From: Dirofilaria immitis
Lineage: Eukaryota; Nematoda; Chromadorea; Rhabditida; Onchocercidae
Direction: 5' to 3'
DNA: 64,000 nucleotides
NCBI GenBank assembly: GCA_024305405.1
Contig: JAKNDB010000105.1
Span: forward strand, 2,975,501-3,039,500
The notes under the pieces are model-generated. The model ran no database searches and had not been told where the DNA came from. It saw only the letters and a program-made list of their open reading frames with translations. Each line of letters opens with the position of its first letter. Position 1 is the first letter of the stretch. This document shows positions 27,309 to 40,592 of this stretch, one piece after another. The translations under genes were made by a program, and so were the position numbers.

Positions 27309-30300
27309 AAATATGATATGTAGAACTGCAACACGATTTCTCTGTACTGGTGCTCCTTTTTTACTTTTGCACTTCGTCAGGTCAATAAATTATTTGATAG
27401 ACACTATCGTTTCAAACAATAAATTGTTTGCATTAACAAAGAAAAGAAAAAATTGAGTAAAAGAATCCAAGTTCTCCAATAAATACAGTTTGTTCCGGAG
27501 AAAATTTCAGTCGTCCAAATAAAGTCGATTATCCTGTCACTGAAAAAATTTTTTGTATGCCCGAAAATTAAGACATATAACAGGTAGGAAATCAAAATTC
27601 AAAGAGTCCAAAGACTAACTGGAAATAAGATTGATCGATGTATCCTGTAAAAAATGAAGAATTTTGTATGCTTTTAAAAATTATGCTGCTAATTGAGTGA
27701 AAACTTGCTTACAGCAAAAACCAGTAAGAGCCATAAGGTTTTGGTAAGAAGCATATTAGATATATTGCTTGTAATCTAAGTTATCCGGAAAATTTTTACA
27801 TTTTATCAGATACCTCAAATGATGTTTTTCAAGAAGTGTTTTTCAAAAAGATTTTACCGAGATACTAATTACTTGTTCGATTATGAAAATTTCATGATGT
27901 CAATTTTAAATCTAGACTAAACTGGAAGATGATAAATCAACCACTAAAAAATGAATGATCAATAAAATCCATACAAACAAATTACAGCCCAGCTTATCCA
28001 GGAACAACTCAAATTTGCATTTTTTAATGAATTGCCTGTCGTTTTCCTTCTATACAAAAAAAAAAAAACGATACGTATTATAATACGAGATTATATTCAT
28101 CATTTTAAATGTAATTCATCATCAAGCAATATTCCAAGACTGATTCGAGTCAGTTTTAAAAAGTGATTCGAGCATTCACTATCTAAACATTCAAGTGAAA
28201 GTTGCAAAATTTAATACACTAATAATGAAATGAATCATAAATTTGAGGACAAATTATTACTCAAACTATCACTCATATCTATGTCTTCTTTTAAAATGAT
28301 GTGAGGATATTATTCACTCGGCATTTATGAATAATTCTTGTACTATATAAGTATGCAAATTTACAAATGAGAAATAACGATCAACTGTGAACGGAAAGTG
28401 AAATTCTAAACAAGCACAAGAAATCTGTAGAAAGAATGCATCAATGGAAAAATGACCAGTATTTTTATGCTGAATTAAAGTACGGACAGATGGATGAATT
28501 ATGAGCATCTGCTCATTCCAAAAAGTCTTCTAATTTCATCATTATGTAAAAACAATGAGTCGAAGCTATCACTGCCACTATGAACGGAAAGTGAAATTCT
28601 AAACAAGCACAAGAAATCTGTAGAAAGAATGCATCAATGGAAAAATGACCAGTATTTTTATGCTGAATTAAAGTACGGACAGATGGATGAATTATGAGCA
28701 TCTGCTCATTCCAAAAAGTCTTCTAATTTCATCATTATGTAAAAACAATGAGTCGAAGCTATCACTGCCTGCGTCTATTTCAGAGACATCAAATACAAAA
28801 GTACTCTCAGTAACTACGGCAGCAGTAACAAAATATTATAGGAATGAGTCACATACTTATAAAGTACGCTGTTTTCTGCAAGGACAACTACTCAAAAAAG
28901 TTTGAAATAAAACAAGTGAAAATGAGCTAAATGAATTAAAATCTTATAATTATTTCTATCTTTATCTAACAACTTATAAATTCGCACGTGATAATAAAGT
29001 GTTAAGAATTGTCAATATGGATATCACTGTAACAACTGATCATCAGAAGAATAAATTGCAATACTCATAGCTTAGAGATATTTAATTTAAGTAGCATATT
29101 TAATTGAGTGAGAGCAATATTGGTTATCAAACTAACTTCAGCCTTAGTGTTAATTTAATGACTATCTTGTATTATATATATAATAATTATAGCATATAAG
29201 GCAAGTAAACTTTAGGAAAGATGATAAGTTATGTTAAGAATTAAAAAAGAGAAAGAACTGAAACTCGAGTGGAATTCATGAAATCGGATAGGTATCAAGA
29301 AGCTATTTCATTATTTACGTAATCTCTTTGAATCTAAGCTTTTTCAGAATATTATATCTACCAAGGATTAGTAATAGTACATGTAAAAATCAAAACTTTA
29401 TCAGAATAATTAGATGATAATCGTCGCAACTATATAATTCACTCATGTTCAACCTATCTCACTTCATATTTAGGTAACATTCATATAGAGAATATAAAAA
29501 TTCATATCCTAGAAAAACAAATTAAAATTAAGTAATAACAACAACCATTTCTCATACCAGAGCGATCCCTATACTTTCCATATACACCTATCAACCAGTT
29601 TTTAAACAAAAATTCGAAAAACCCGCGAAGGAAAATTTAAAAAATAGCGAAATGTAACAGCCGTATATAAATTGTTAACGAAAAATCTGATTATCCGTTA
29701 GTAAAGCGCGTAACGTACGCATGAGCTAACTTATTCAAATAATGTTTTACATTAGGATTGCGTAATGCTAGAGACTAAATTGGGAACATTTTCAAATGGA
29801 TTTTCAGAAGTCTGGATTCTGGATTTTTCTTTTTATGCTCAAAAATGTCTTCCTTCTTTCTAAGATCTAATTCTTGAAGTTTATAAATCTTCCCTATAAT
29901 ATAGCTAACTCATATCTAAATTCAATACACGATATATTGAAATAGTATATTAGATACTGGAATCGAAAAATAATTTCTTTCGAAATAACACAAATGCAAG
30001 CAAAAGTTGATTTTTTTGACTAACGTTTCGTATTGCATCCTTGTCTGAAAAACATATATCATCCAACAGACGGATAACAGTCGCGAAATTTGCATCTTGA
30101 TGACATAGTTCATTCATCTTTTACGACTTTTTCCTTTGGAATTTCCATATAACTTGCTCACTCAATAAAATCTTATTGTCTTTGTTTATCGTAGAAAAAT
30201 ATTGGCAGTAGAGGATTTATATTATTTATACGATCAAATAATATATTTAGAATCTGAAACTTGTCTTTTTGAAGTAATTTCTTGAATATCACGGCTGTAG

Positions 30301-30957
30301 CAGGAAAAGAATATAATTTAACAACTTAACTGCCTTTCAAGGATGTTTTTCAGAAAATGACTGTGATAGGAGAAAAGGTAATTTTATCTCGTCTTTCATA
30401 ATTATGAAAAATTGGAAGGAAAAGACATCAACTGCTCAGTAATTCATAAACAAAATGGATCGATAAGTTGATTAAGTCGAAATTAATTTTTAATGAAATA
30501 AAAGTGAAAAAAAGAACCAATTCCAATTTGTTCCTTCGAAAAATGACATAAAGTTTCTCGAAAGCTAAGAAATATTTTCCAGGTAAATTTCAACATCTAT
30601 CCCAAGAGGTTAAAAAAATAATAAGAAAATTAATGAACGAAGAAGAGAAATAGGTAATCCACATGAAATATTGGAAATTTAATTTTTCGAGATTAGAACG
30701 TTCTCATCCATTAAAATTGGTTCTATCCTAACTCCATCACTTCTGATGGAAATACTTAATACACGAAATGTTTTTCTTGAATTTGCCATTTATATCTTTG
30801 CTCTGTTTATATATGAAACAAAAATAAATTAAGAAACCAAACAAAAAATGAATGAATGTAAAAATAAAATAAATAATGGATGAAGATCATCAAAATTAAT
30901 TATTAAACAAGCAATGATGCCTACTTTCATTACAGATATATGTAAACACCATATCAA
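27309..30957. other. Gene-poor region upstream of RhoGAP
   Basis: A+T-rich sequence that should include the RhoGAP promoter. It holds the 193-bp tandem duplication described separately. A + strand open frame at 28687-28905 begins inside the second repeat copy and carries a Ser/Thr-rich stretch (LSVTTAAVTKYY). It lacks support and I do not call it. I see no RNA gene or transposon. Confidence 0.5.
28388..28769. repeat. Tandem duplication, 189-bp units with 193-bp period
   Basis: 28388-28576 and 28581-28769 look identical by eye, separated by 4 bases. Both contain the same start of a - strand open frame (MLIIHPSVRTLIQHKN...), which diverges only where the copies end. Identity this high points to a very recent duplication or an assembly artefact. 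I see no target-site duplication or terminal repeat that would mark a transposon. Confidence 0.9.
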
Positions 30958-31354
30958 CTATGTCTCCTTGACCTGTTTATCGTTAGTTATAAAGCTGTAG
31001 TATATCACGAAGTCTGACCTTTTCATCATTCTCATGCTTTCCGGATACTTCATGAAACAACCAGAATTTCCTTGTCGAGATTTATTGAACCGTTCATTGG
31101 TGATTGCATAAATTAAGTACCAAAAGAGACCAAAACCGGAAAAAATAGGGCGGTGAAGGCACTCGGGCCGCCGAAGTACTCAGTAAGATATGTTGGATTC
31201 TCGGATTCAGTAATTCTATGAAGCGTTTGCCATTTAGACCAGCCTACAAATTACACGAATTCAGCATAACTGTTACTTAACTACTTACGTATGTTTTTAC
31301 GTTTAATGCGTAAAATTGATTTTATGTTATTCGATAAAGAGTTTTACAGCTCAT
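30958..31354 (-). CDS. Hidden small single-pass membrane protein
   Basis: Two exons: 31354-31289 and 31243-30958. Exon 2 follows a 3' splice site (TTTGTAG) and stands out from its A+T-rich surroundings by being G+C-richer. It encodes WSKWQTLHRITESENPTYL, then TEYFGGPSAFTALFFPVLV, a likely membrane helix continuing into YLIYAITNERFNKSRQG. The frame breaks once, at TCTTTTGG near 31126-31129, where one more T restores a Tyr-Leu-Ile-Tyr helix end. Exon 1 ends at a strong donor (GTAAGT) in the matching phase. It needs one more A in a run near 31342-31345 to stay open from its ATG. The result is about 115 residues. The helix with flanking Arg/Lys and Glu resembles small subunits of mitochondrial inner-membrane complexes, but I cannot name it. 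Confidence 0.5.
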
Positions 31355-34300
31355 ATGAACATAGAATACTTTTGTTATTTTTATTATGCCTTCTTCTAAA
31401 AAATGAATGAATTCTTTAATCATCTATTTATCTACTGATAATCTCATTGTGAAATAAAGAGAATAGCTGTCATGTCACATACTTTAAACTTTATCCTTAG
31501 TTTTTAGTTTCTTTCCGTTTAATTCCATTAGACTAATAAAATTTTTAAAAAAAAATGAAATCATAATCTTTCATAGAAGAATTTTGCATTTTCTGACTCA
31601 ATAACAACCAGTTCAAATAAAATATATTCAAAATTCCATTTTTTTTTGAGAAAGAGTTCATGAACATCGGATATTTGAAATGGAATTCTCAGTAAAAATC
31701 TTATTTGAACGGAAAATTATCTTTTCTATAAATGTTTCTCTTTTCATGCCTCATAAAGAAATTCAAAATTTCACGACAAATTAACGAGAACAAGATTGGA
31801 AAGAAAACCTATTTGAGGAAGCTGATCAAATCTTTCGTATATCTAAAGCATGTTGATCTTCAGAATCAAGGAATAAATAATGAATCGGAAACAGCACTAT
31901 ACATGAAAGTTCTTTTTTTTGAAATATGAAAAAGAAGTTGGATTCATTTGGTATATCAGCGTACAATCATTCATAATTAAAATATCACTACTGAATCTTA
32001 CTTCAGAAAGACTTGATCGCGGAATGTAATGACTAGGACAATCTCAAAGAGTATGAGAGATGAGGCGAAAGTAAGGTCAGGGAAATAATATTTGAGGAAA
32101 TTTGGAAATATCTAAAATTTCGACCAAAAAAATAATTAATGCAACATTTCTGTTCTATTAAATGCTCTTTATTGCGAACTTCTTCAACAAAATATTAATA
32201 GAATATAACTGACTTAATTTCGCTCATAATTTTTGACAAAAAATCACTTTCTTTCAGAATTTTAAAACTTATTGATAGAATGGTTGATTGTTGGATATTT
32301 TAGTAATTTCTAATTGTTAAAAATGAGTACTTTCTATTTCTTCATTCTCTTTCAATTTTAAAAAAATTATCGCATTAAAAATTTAGCAGGATGACTTAAA
32401 TTATTTACACTAAATCCAATGTTTAATTATAATAGAAGTCAATTTACATAACTTTTGATTAGTGGAGTTTTTCACACTAGAAATAATTAAATCAATAAAG
32501 ATGAATAACTGATGAAGACTTTCTGTATCGAGAAAAAAACTAAGGAAAGAAAAGCCATATCATTTATCATTTAGAATTGGAGAAGTAACAGGAAAATGAT
32601 GATAACTTCGACTGATTTAAAATGAATTAAATAATTTAGCCGCTTCATTCCACAAAAGATTCAATTAATTGAAAAATAGAGAACTGAAACGAATGAAAGC
32701 GTAGTGCGACTATTGATTATTGTGCAGATCAAAATGATTTTCTTCGTTGAGAATTAATTGAAAGCAATTCGATTCATTGGAATGAGTGAAAAAGTTTAAA
32801 GATGGAATTTGGTTGTATTACTTAAGACAGTCGCTAAAAATATTTGCCATTTCGGATAGAAATACTTCTGATAATCAGGTGTTTTAAAATTCTTTCTTAT
32901 TTACTTTAGTGTATATGAAGTTGATGTAAACTCTAAGCTAGTTCGGGTCATTGCTACAATGTGATATTACTAATGAAAATATGTTAAATTCAATAGATTT
33001 TAAAAATCTCCAGAAAATATTACGCAGTTGAAACAAATGAATAACAGTGTTTACAGAAACAAAAATACGATATGATTTTTCGGTATGTTATTATAGTAAT
33101 ACAAAACCAGTATTTTCACAAATAACAACTTTCTTGCAGGATGTTAAGCTTGCAACAATTAAGATCAAAAAAACTTCAGTTTTTTTCAACAAAGAAGATG
33201 AAATTCTGCTTGTCAGAATATTTAATTTTAAGAAAAAATTCCTAATTATTTAATAATATGCGAATTGTAAGCTTCCGTAAGAAAAGTTCGATTATGTATA
33301 TTATAAAGAATAATTAATGAGATAGAAAATATGGATGACTAAAAATTCCGTTTCTTCTTGACGGAAAGAATCTGCCAATCAGATTATTGGGTTACGTCTC
33401 TTAATACATTGACAAATAGTTTATAAAAATTAAAAATTTTTAGATACATAGTGAACAAAATTCAGATACAATTTTTCACAATTTAAAAATTTATACTGGA
33501 GATAGTACTATTCATAAAAATAAAATAATAATATTATTCAAGAAAATAAGATAATTTTGAATCTTTGAAAACGAAGTTTAAAGCTGGTTTAAAAAACGGG
33601 AAAAAAAAAGATTCGGAATAACTTTTCAGTCTCAATAAAAATTGACTGTTTAAGGGATTTCAGATTTCGATTACTTTGAAATCTAATAAATGAAAAAAAA
33701 AAAGCAATTAAAATTAGCTCATAATAAATTGACAAATGAATTCAAAAATAAGAAAAAAATTGAGTATAAAATAAGAAAAAAGGAAATATTTCATTCGTTT
33801 CTTCTCTCTTCACCGGAAAGATCGATGAAAGACAACTTTGCTGCTGTCACCTATATAGTGCTCTGATTACGAATTCAAATATACAAGTGCTGTCTACAAG
33901 AGCTATAAGAAAGAGTAAACAAAAGAAATGAGTAACCATCGCCTTATGCATATTAGAATTTTGCAAATTTGCTTGAAATGGACCAGTAAGTAGTTCCAAA
34001 GATTTGATTAAATTAAATTGAATAATAAATTTTATTTACCTATTTTTTAAAATAGGTAAATAACGCTCAATGATTTGAGAGAATATGCTATCACTAACTA
34101 CATTCGTAAATGAATCATATTTTAAGTCTTTCAGATTTTTAAGGAAGGTTTACCACTTTGATTTCTTTTTTATTGTCTTTTCCAAATTCTTTTAAGTATT
34201 AAACAGCGACATCATGCAAGATTTAGTAAAAACTACGCTGATGAAAATAAAATTTAAAAAAAAGTGCTTTGCACATTTAAGCGATTTTTTTACATATAAT

Positions 34301-37300
34301 GATGGTATACCCGCTTTTTAATGATTTTGCAATATGCATGCTGCATTCAACACAATAGCAAGCTAAATGGAATAAACTGATTGGAGCGGCATACTCCGCC
34401 AATTCGATTCATTAAACCGATTTTCCCATAAAACAGTAAAGGACTGGAGAAAACTATTATTAAAGTATTCTAGAATACAATTTTGAAACTTAGTAAAAGA
34501 ATGAAATTTTAAGAGATCGATTGCTTAAGCTACATTTAGCTATAACATAAAGATCAATTTGGAAATGAGATGGGAGCAAAAACGAAATTCAAAAAATGAA
34601 TTGATGGAAATTCACTTCTCATATCTATAACACCATCAACAAACAACATGACTCATTGGCATCTGAATATTGGCTATTGCGAAAAATGACTAGATTTTGC
34701 TGCACCAAAAATTTTCATTCTCGCCATCTCCTTCTCACTATTCATAAGCTCATTCACAAGCGACATCTGAAAGAATGAGAAATTTTTTTTCGAAATTTTT
34801 CCTACCAAATGCTGACTGAATTTTCAATGAATCCGCCCGCATATGCTGCCTATCAAAATTGAGTGTAAAATGTATTCTGTTTCCACATATAAATCGAAAT
34901 ATAAGTCTTCCTTTCTACATCATAATAAGAAATTTGGCGATATTATCTAATCGTCATATTGATGTGAAGTTTGGTATTATTATACAGCGTCCTTACATCT
35001 GTTGCAGAGTAGATACTAAATTAATTTGGAGTACTTTCAGCGCTATAAAAAAAAGAAATGTAAATAATCTTTATTATAAAGACTAATAATTTAAATACAT
35101 AGTGAAGAGCTAATGAATAGAATAGCTAAACTAATCAAAAAATGTCCATTTCGATATAAAATGAAAATTAATAAGTTAGACGAAAAGTCAGATTATAAGC
35201 TTGAAAAGATCAAAGATATCAACGCTTGAAAAGATGTTATTAGCTTGAAAAGATTAGCTTGAAAAAATCAAAGATATAGCTAGATCATTTAAAATAAACG
35301 ATGTGATACAACGTTAAACTTTCGATTACATCGATGTTGATGCACAAAAGTTTCATGAATTATGTATACTATATGTGTAAAGACATCGATAATACAAAGA
35401 GAAACATGATTAGATTTTAGTTGTTAGAAAAGTACTTAATTGAATTAACTTCGCATAAACTGCCGATTAGGCATATGACAGAACGATTTTTAACAATAAA
35501 TAAGAAGGCAATCAAAAATGAGAAATTGTTTCACACTGGCAGGTAGTTATTATAGGATAATCTAAGCAATGAAAATTTAGAACTTACGGATTAAGTTTTA
35601 TTGACAAGATGGAACAGCTATTTGTACCATGCACAATCAATAAACGAGATAATTGTCTGTGATAAGGCATTAATTTATAGGAAAAAATGCTTTTAAGGCA
35701 GTAGTAATGAACCTTGTAATCTCGTGCTGTACTTTTCACTATTTGACATTTCACTTCTTATCATTTCTTATTGTACATAATAATCTTCTTGATGTTAATA
35801 ATCTAGTAATTTAGTTCTGATGTCTTCAGTGGGCCTAATTGATAGACAACTTCGCAACGATGAAAATTTCAAAATGTACTAATTTGATTCAAACATTTCT
35901 TTGATTGGTGCAAATATGATCGAATTTTAGCCAGTTTCATGAGAAGAGAATTTAATATAAAAACAAATAATTGCTTCTATGACGCCACACTTTAATTTAA
36001 TTTCAGATATTCATTCCTTCTGTGAATAACTCGATATGACACATTGAATCTTGTTTTAAATGATAAAGAGATATTCAGACATAAGCGGATATGCCTTCAT
36101 GGAAATATTTACGCCGCAAATAGTGAACGGACATTTGATTTATTACCTCTCCCTAAATGTTATTATTGTCCGAAATATTTGCACGTACTGAATAACTGGA
36201 AAATAAGATTTCAACCTAGGCATAAATCGTAGAGTTTCTATTACAACTTGGGATAGAAAAAATTTTAAGTTCTGTAAATAGCAGGGCTAACTTCATTGAA
36301 CTTAGGCTGAAAATTAATACCATATAAAAAGCTAAGGAGACTCAATTTCTGAAATGTTTTCGAGATCAAACTCTATTGAATGATCTCTTCCGCTTGAATA
36401 AATATACGAAATATTAAAGTTTATGATTTTTCAAATATTTTTTTTTCTACGAATGCTTCAATCATATACAATGAGATATAGTGTTGTTTACATTTCTAAC
36501 ATTCTTCAATAAAAACTTCCTCAAAAAAGAATGATTTTTGATCGTCAGTTCAAAAAGTTATGATTCTCAAAAATAAACTTAGTACCCAACTTTTTTTTAT
36601 ATGTCAACTGGGATTTATTGTTAAGCAGGAAGTTATAATTAAGTTATATTACTATGAAAAAAATATATAATTGCCATTTTAAAAATGGAAATGATTATAA
36701 GGAGTTGAAATAAACAGCAATATTATTAAAAGATTATCTTCTAAATTATTATGTACAACTGTGCGAATCCAGTAACAGTTTTCATCAAAAGATTTTGTTC
36801 GGCAAGAAGTTTCCTTGGAAAATATTGTTATCATTTACTGAGGAAAAATATCATTTTGGGAATAAAAGAAATACTCAACCATTGAATGTTATCAATTCAA
36901 ATTAAGAATTATTATTGCAGAACCAGGATTGGTTTTCAACAAAACAGACTTAAAGTCTCAAAAAAATCGATCAATTCTGAATTTCAATTGATCCCTGAAT
37001 TTACGATTTGGAAAAAAAATCAAAACTCTTCTTATCACAAAAGATCGCAATATTTAGCCCTAAACTTGTAGTATTTCAATATTTCTAAAAACTCGGTTAA
37101 ATGAGGAAACAGGGTAGACTTAGTTCCTTTTATAGAATTTTTTAATTCATGAACAAATCAAAAACTTTATAGACAATAAGATTTTGCGACGAAAAAAAAA
37201 GTCTGTGATGATAATATCAAATGATAACAGTATGTGTATTGTTGAACAATTTTATGAACGTTTTGGGAAGAGAGAATTTATTGCTCAAATTTGTTGGAAA

Positions 37301-38933
37301 ATAAAATTAACTAGATGTATTTTAAGAGCTAAGCATTGCTAAGAAGGAACATTGATTTGTGAAAGTGCATAAAATCGGTGATCAATTATTGTTTATTCAC
37401 GGAGAGGAGAAAAGTAAAGGACAAAGATAGAATTACTTTTTGTTTGGCAAACAACAAATGCTCATAGTACTTTTTTCATCGACTACTTTGATTTTATCCT
37501 CGAGAAATATAAGAAAAGTTACTATTTCCTCTGTTCATCATCTATCATCAAATAGAAGAGAAAAATAAATCGATCAAAACGCTCGTTCTTTTCTTCGTCA
37601 AAAAAAGAAAAACAAGATAATAAAGGAACTGAAAAAAATAGTTTATAAGAAAATGCTTTTATATTTCTTATAAGAATGGTCTTTTATAAATGAATTTTGT
37701 CTTTAGATGTAACAATTTTAAAAATTAAACGGACAAAAAGTATCGGCTAAATAATTTGCACTGAAATATTGAAACGAAATATCAAATGTTTGAAATCTGC
37801 TAGATCAAGGACAAATGAAATTTCGAAATGTCATTGTTTATGCATTTAAATGTGTTATTTTAATGGTGCCAAATATACTGTGATTTAAATTTAAAAAAAT
37901 TTCTGCATCTTTAATAGGTATCATATAGGAAAATGTTAAATAATATATCACTTATTAAATTTTATCAACGGATTAGCTTTCAATTATAGAAAAAGAAATG
38001 AATTGTGCACTTTTATGTTTCAGAAATTTTCATAGACATCAAAGCATTACATATCATTTTTAGATTACTTGACAATAAAAATGAAGACTATTGGCTAGTA
38101 TATAAATGGATTGGCCTGATTTTAAACTTAGGAAGACTTATGGATGTTAATTATCGATGCAGTCTGCTATTTTTACGATATTCCATTTTGATATTTTGCA
38201 CAATTTTATTTGTAGAAGTAGAAGATATATGCAAAATAAATTTCGAATGATTCTTTCTTCATGCGCTTAATTCTTGTTAAGCTTGAATAAATTATTTTTG
38301 AATTCTAAAAAGAAGATGATGATCCATAATTGTTTGATAACAATTATTTTTTCTTAAGTCTAAAGAGAACAATGAATTACGTAAATGAATATCGGAGAAA
38401 AAGAGAGGTTTTTGTAAAGTTGCGTAAACGATGATCGCAGTTGTGATATGCTTTAGATACATGTTAATAACTAAATTAATGAATAGGAAAGAAAAGTCCT
38501 TGAACGGAAAGGTAAATGGACAATGCGGTTAATTCCGAGCAAATTATTGATTGGTTTTATGAAATACAAGACTAGACATCATCATCTTCAGCTATTCTCG
38601 TTAATATTAAATTCTATTTACAGTTTATTAGATTTTTTATTGAATTTACCTATTTCTAAATTTGGAAAATTCAGATTAATTTAGTTCCGAAAGGAAATGT
38701 ACAAGCATAACAGGCAAATGTTGCACTTTTTTTTTTTACTGATAAAAAGATAAGCGAAAAAAGTTAGGAAGTTCTTACTCAGTTTCTATTAGTTACTCGT
38801 TTAAATCTAAGATACTTACTCTCATACAGTTCAGTGAATATTTCATTTAGCTTATTCATCAATCTTCATGCTTTTTACACTCATAATACTCATATCTATT
38901 TGAAAGGAGAACAACGATCAAATCAAAGCACAA
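31355..38933. other. Long A+T-rich stretch without a supported gene
   Basis: 7.6 kb. Open frames of 60-81 codons occur (for example 36044-36232 + and 38005-38250 +). They are rich in Ile/Phe/Tyr/Lys, as expected from A+T-rich chance frames, and I see no splice sites framing them. A short degenerate repeat is noted separately. Given how readily frame errors hide small genes here, absence of a call is weak evidence of absence. Confidence 0.5.
35198..35280. repeat. Degenerate AGCTTGAAAAGAT minisatellite
   Basis: The motif AGCTTGAAAAGAT recurs four times within about 80 bases (near 35199, 35224, 35242 and 35257), with the companion motif ATCAAAGATAT after the first and last. Units are unequal in spacing. 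This looks like an old, decayed tandem array. Confidence 0.7.
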
Positions 38934-39083
38934 ATGCAATTCCCGATGCCGACCACGAAGGATTTTCAAGAACAATACTATTCACTAATTGTTAGAGCAC
39001 GCGAATTCCTTCAGCGTAGCGCATGTGCAGCCTGGACATCTAAGAGCATAATAGGCTTGTTATTGCTAACTTCATACGACTAA
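38934..39083 (+). CDS. Possible small ORF, 49 codons
   Basis: An ATG-initiated frame of 49 codons (MQFPMPTTKDFQEQYYSLIV... to GLLLLTSYD) in a patch of higher G+C within very A+T-rich DNA. Residue composition is balanced and includes an amphipathic stretch VRAREFLQRSACAAW. It could be a micro-protein or the first exon of a gene whose later exons I cannot see. No homologue comes to mind. Confidence 0.3.
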   Translation: MQFPMPTTKDFQEQYYSLIVRAREFLQRSACAAWTSKSIIGLLLLTSYD

Positions 39084-39846
39084 ACACCGCTTATCCTTCT
39101 AAAAAGTTGTATGAACAAAATTATCCAGTAATTATTTGATAAATGAATGTATGTAACCACTAATCCCAATCTTTTACTATGCGATTTTTCTGCCATTGAA
39201 TAGCATTCCAGATATAAATGCTAAAAAAATCTATCAGTTTGTCTGTCTAATTTATTGCTATTTAGCGAGCGTTTAAATCGATTAATTTGACCGTTTTTAA
39301 AGTGTTACACAGTGACAAAATGTAAGGCTCGAATATTCTGGAATTTCTCTTTCGAGTTTTTTTCTATTTCGAAATTCCGTTTAATACAGAACGATCAAAT
39401 TTAACTGACAAAATTAAATTAAAACTTTGTTACACCTTTTCTTAGAAATAATAAATCTAATTTTATGTCCATTCTCAAATATAAGATTTAAAATACATCA
39501 AAATTTTAAAGCAGCTTTTGAAAAGGAAATTGTTTCAGAGTTCAATTCAATGACTGTTTAATAAGCCGATTGGCATTTCGTTCCTTTATGGAGAACCAGT
39601 CAATGTAAAAGGATAGCAGAATGTGTTGCGACAAAATCCAGATTCAACAAAGTGCTCAAAGACGATAACGCTAAAAATGATTTCAATGACCATTCGCTGC
39701 AATGACGATTATCATTGATACAAATGTTTCCCGAACTAAAACAATCATTTGACTATCATATATTAACCGACTTAACCAGATAATATTTTCTTTCTGTTTG
39801 AACGAAAAAATCATTCAACACTGCTTATATTCTGTGCAAAGAATAT

Positions 39847-39875
39847 ATTTACTCAGGATAAAATGCAGTCAAATA
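39847..39875. repeat. 29-bp exact copy of a coding 3' end (copy 1 of 2)
   Basis: The same 29 bases occur at 39847-39875 and 40377-40405 in the same orientation, 530 bases apart. In the second copy they encode, on the - strand, the last residues (YLTAFYPE then stop) of a small membrane-protein reading frame. The flanks are unrelated. This may be a duplicated exon end, or a short element shared by two alternative 3' exons. Confidence 0.75.
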
Positions 39876-39962
39876 TGAAATACAAAAAAAAAAACGAAGG
39901 CAATTAATTAGAAAATTTCCGATTTCATATATATGTATAGAGAATTTCATAAGAAAAAATTT

Positions 39963-40592
39963 TCAGCTACTCTTTTTGTTTTGTTTGATAATCGTAGCAA
40001 CGACAAGAAGGACAAAAGCTTCCACTCCAAATAACATAGTGTAAAACAATTCTGTGTCCCCAAGTTTCAAAAAAGAACCAAAGATTAAAATGTTTCAACA
40101 ATTTATTCTGCAAAATAAGAACAAAAAATTTTCGTAAAAAGGTTCAATAAAGTTATATATATAGAAAAACATATTGCAAAGTGCTTACATACTAAAAGAT
40201 GAAATTTTCATGAAATTCTTCTCCTTCCTTCTAAAACAAGAACAATATAATTAAAAATCGTCTAAAAAATCAGATGTCAACTTCGTATGTTTCTTCCGTC
40301 AATTAAAATATCGGCCGATACAATGCACAGACGAATTTTTGTTAAACATTCCCATCAGTGCATCATTTATCATATCATTTACTCAGGATAAAATGCAGTC
40401 AAATAAAAGCGACAGCATATAAAGGATTCAACATAATGTCATCCAAGAAACTAAAAAAAAAGAAACCATTCTCAAAATGTCGATCAAAAAATCCCACTTA
40501 CGCGGCAAGTGTTGAAATAGCGATGGCAGCATATATAAATGTAGCAGCAATATATGAAGGACATTCCGTAGCAGCTGCTTTTTCAATTCCAT
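39963..40592 (-). CDS. Hidden small multi-exon membrane protein
   Basis: Exons on the - strand: 40592-40502 (ATG at 40592), 40450-about 40379, 40230-40193 and 40107-39963. The first intron is a textbook 51-base nematode intron, GTAAGT to a TTTTTTTTTAG acceptor. Exon 1 reads MELKK then AATECPSYIAATFIYAAIA, a clear membrane helix. Exon 2 reads FLDDIMLNPLYAVAFYLT and may end at a stop (TAA 40379-40381) or splice onward at CCTGA/GTAAAT. The last exon reads FGSFLKLGDTELFYTMLFG and EAFVLLVVATIIKQNKKSS, a second strong helix ending in a basic tail. Continuity needs one extra base in runs at 40579-40583, 40405-40408, about 40194-40197 and near 40086-40094, the error type seen in the conserved genes. 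The join of exon 2 to exon 3 is uncertain, so this may be two small genes. I do not recognise the family. Confidence 0.45.

Noticed and set aside
36044..36232. 62-codon + strand open frame with a Cys pair
   Set aside because: A single short frame with no family resemblance and no exon signals.
38005..38250. 81-codon + strand open frame
   Set aside because: Rich in Ile/Leu/Phe/Tyr, with no splice signals or motif; expected by chance in A+T-rich DNA.
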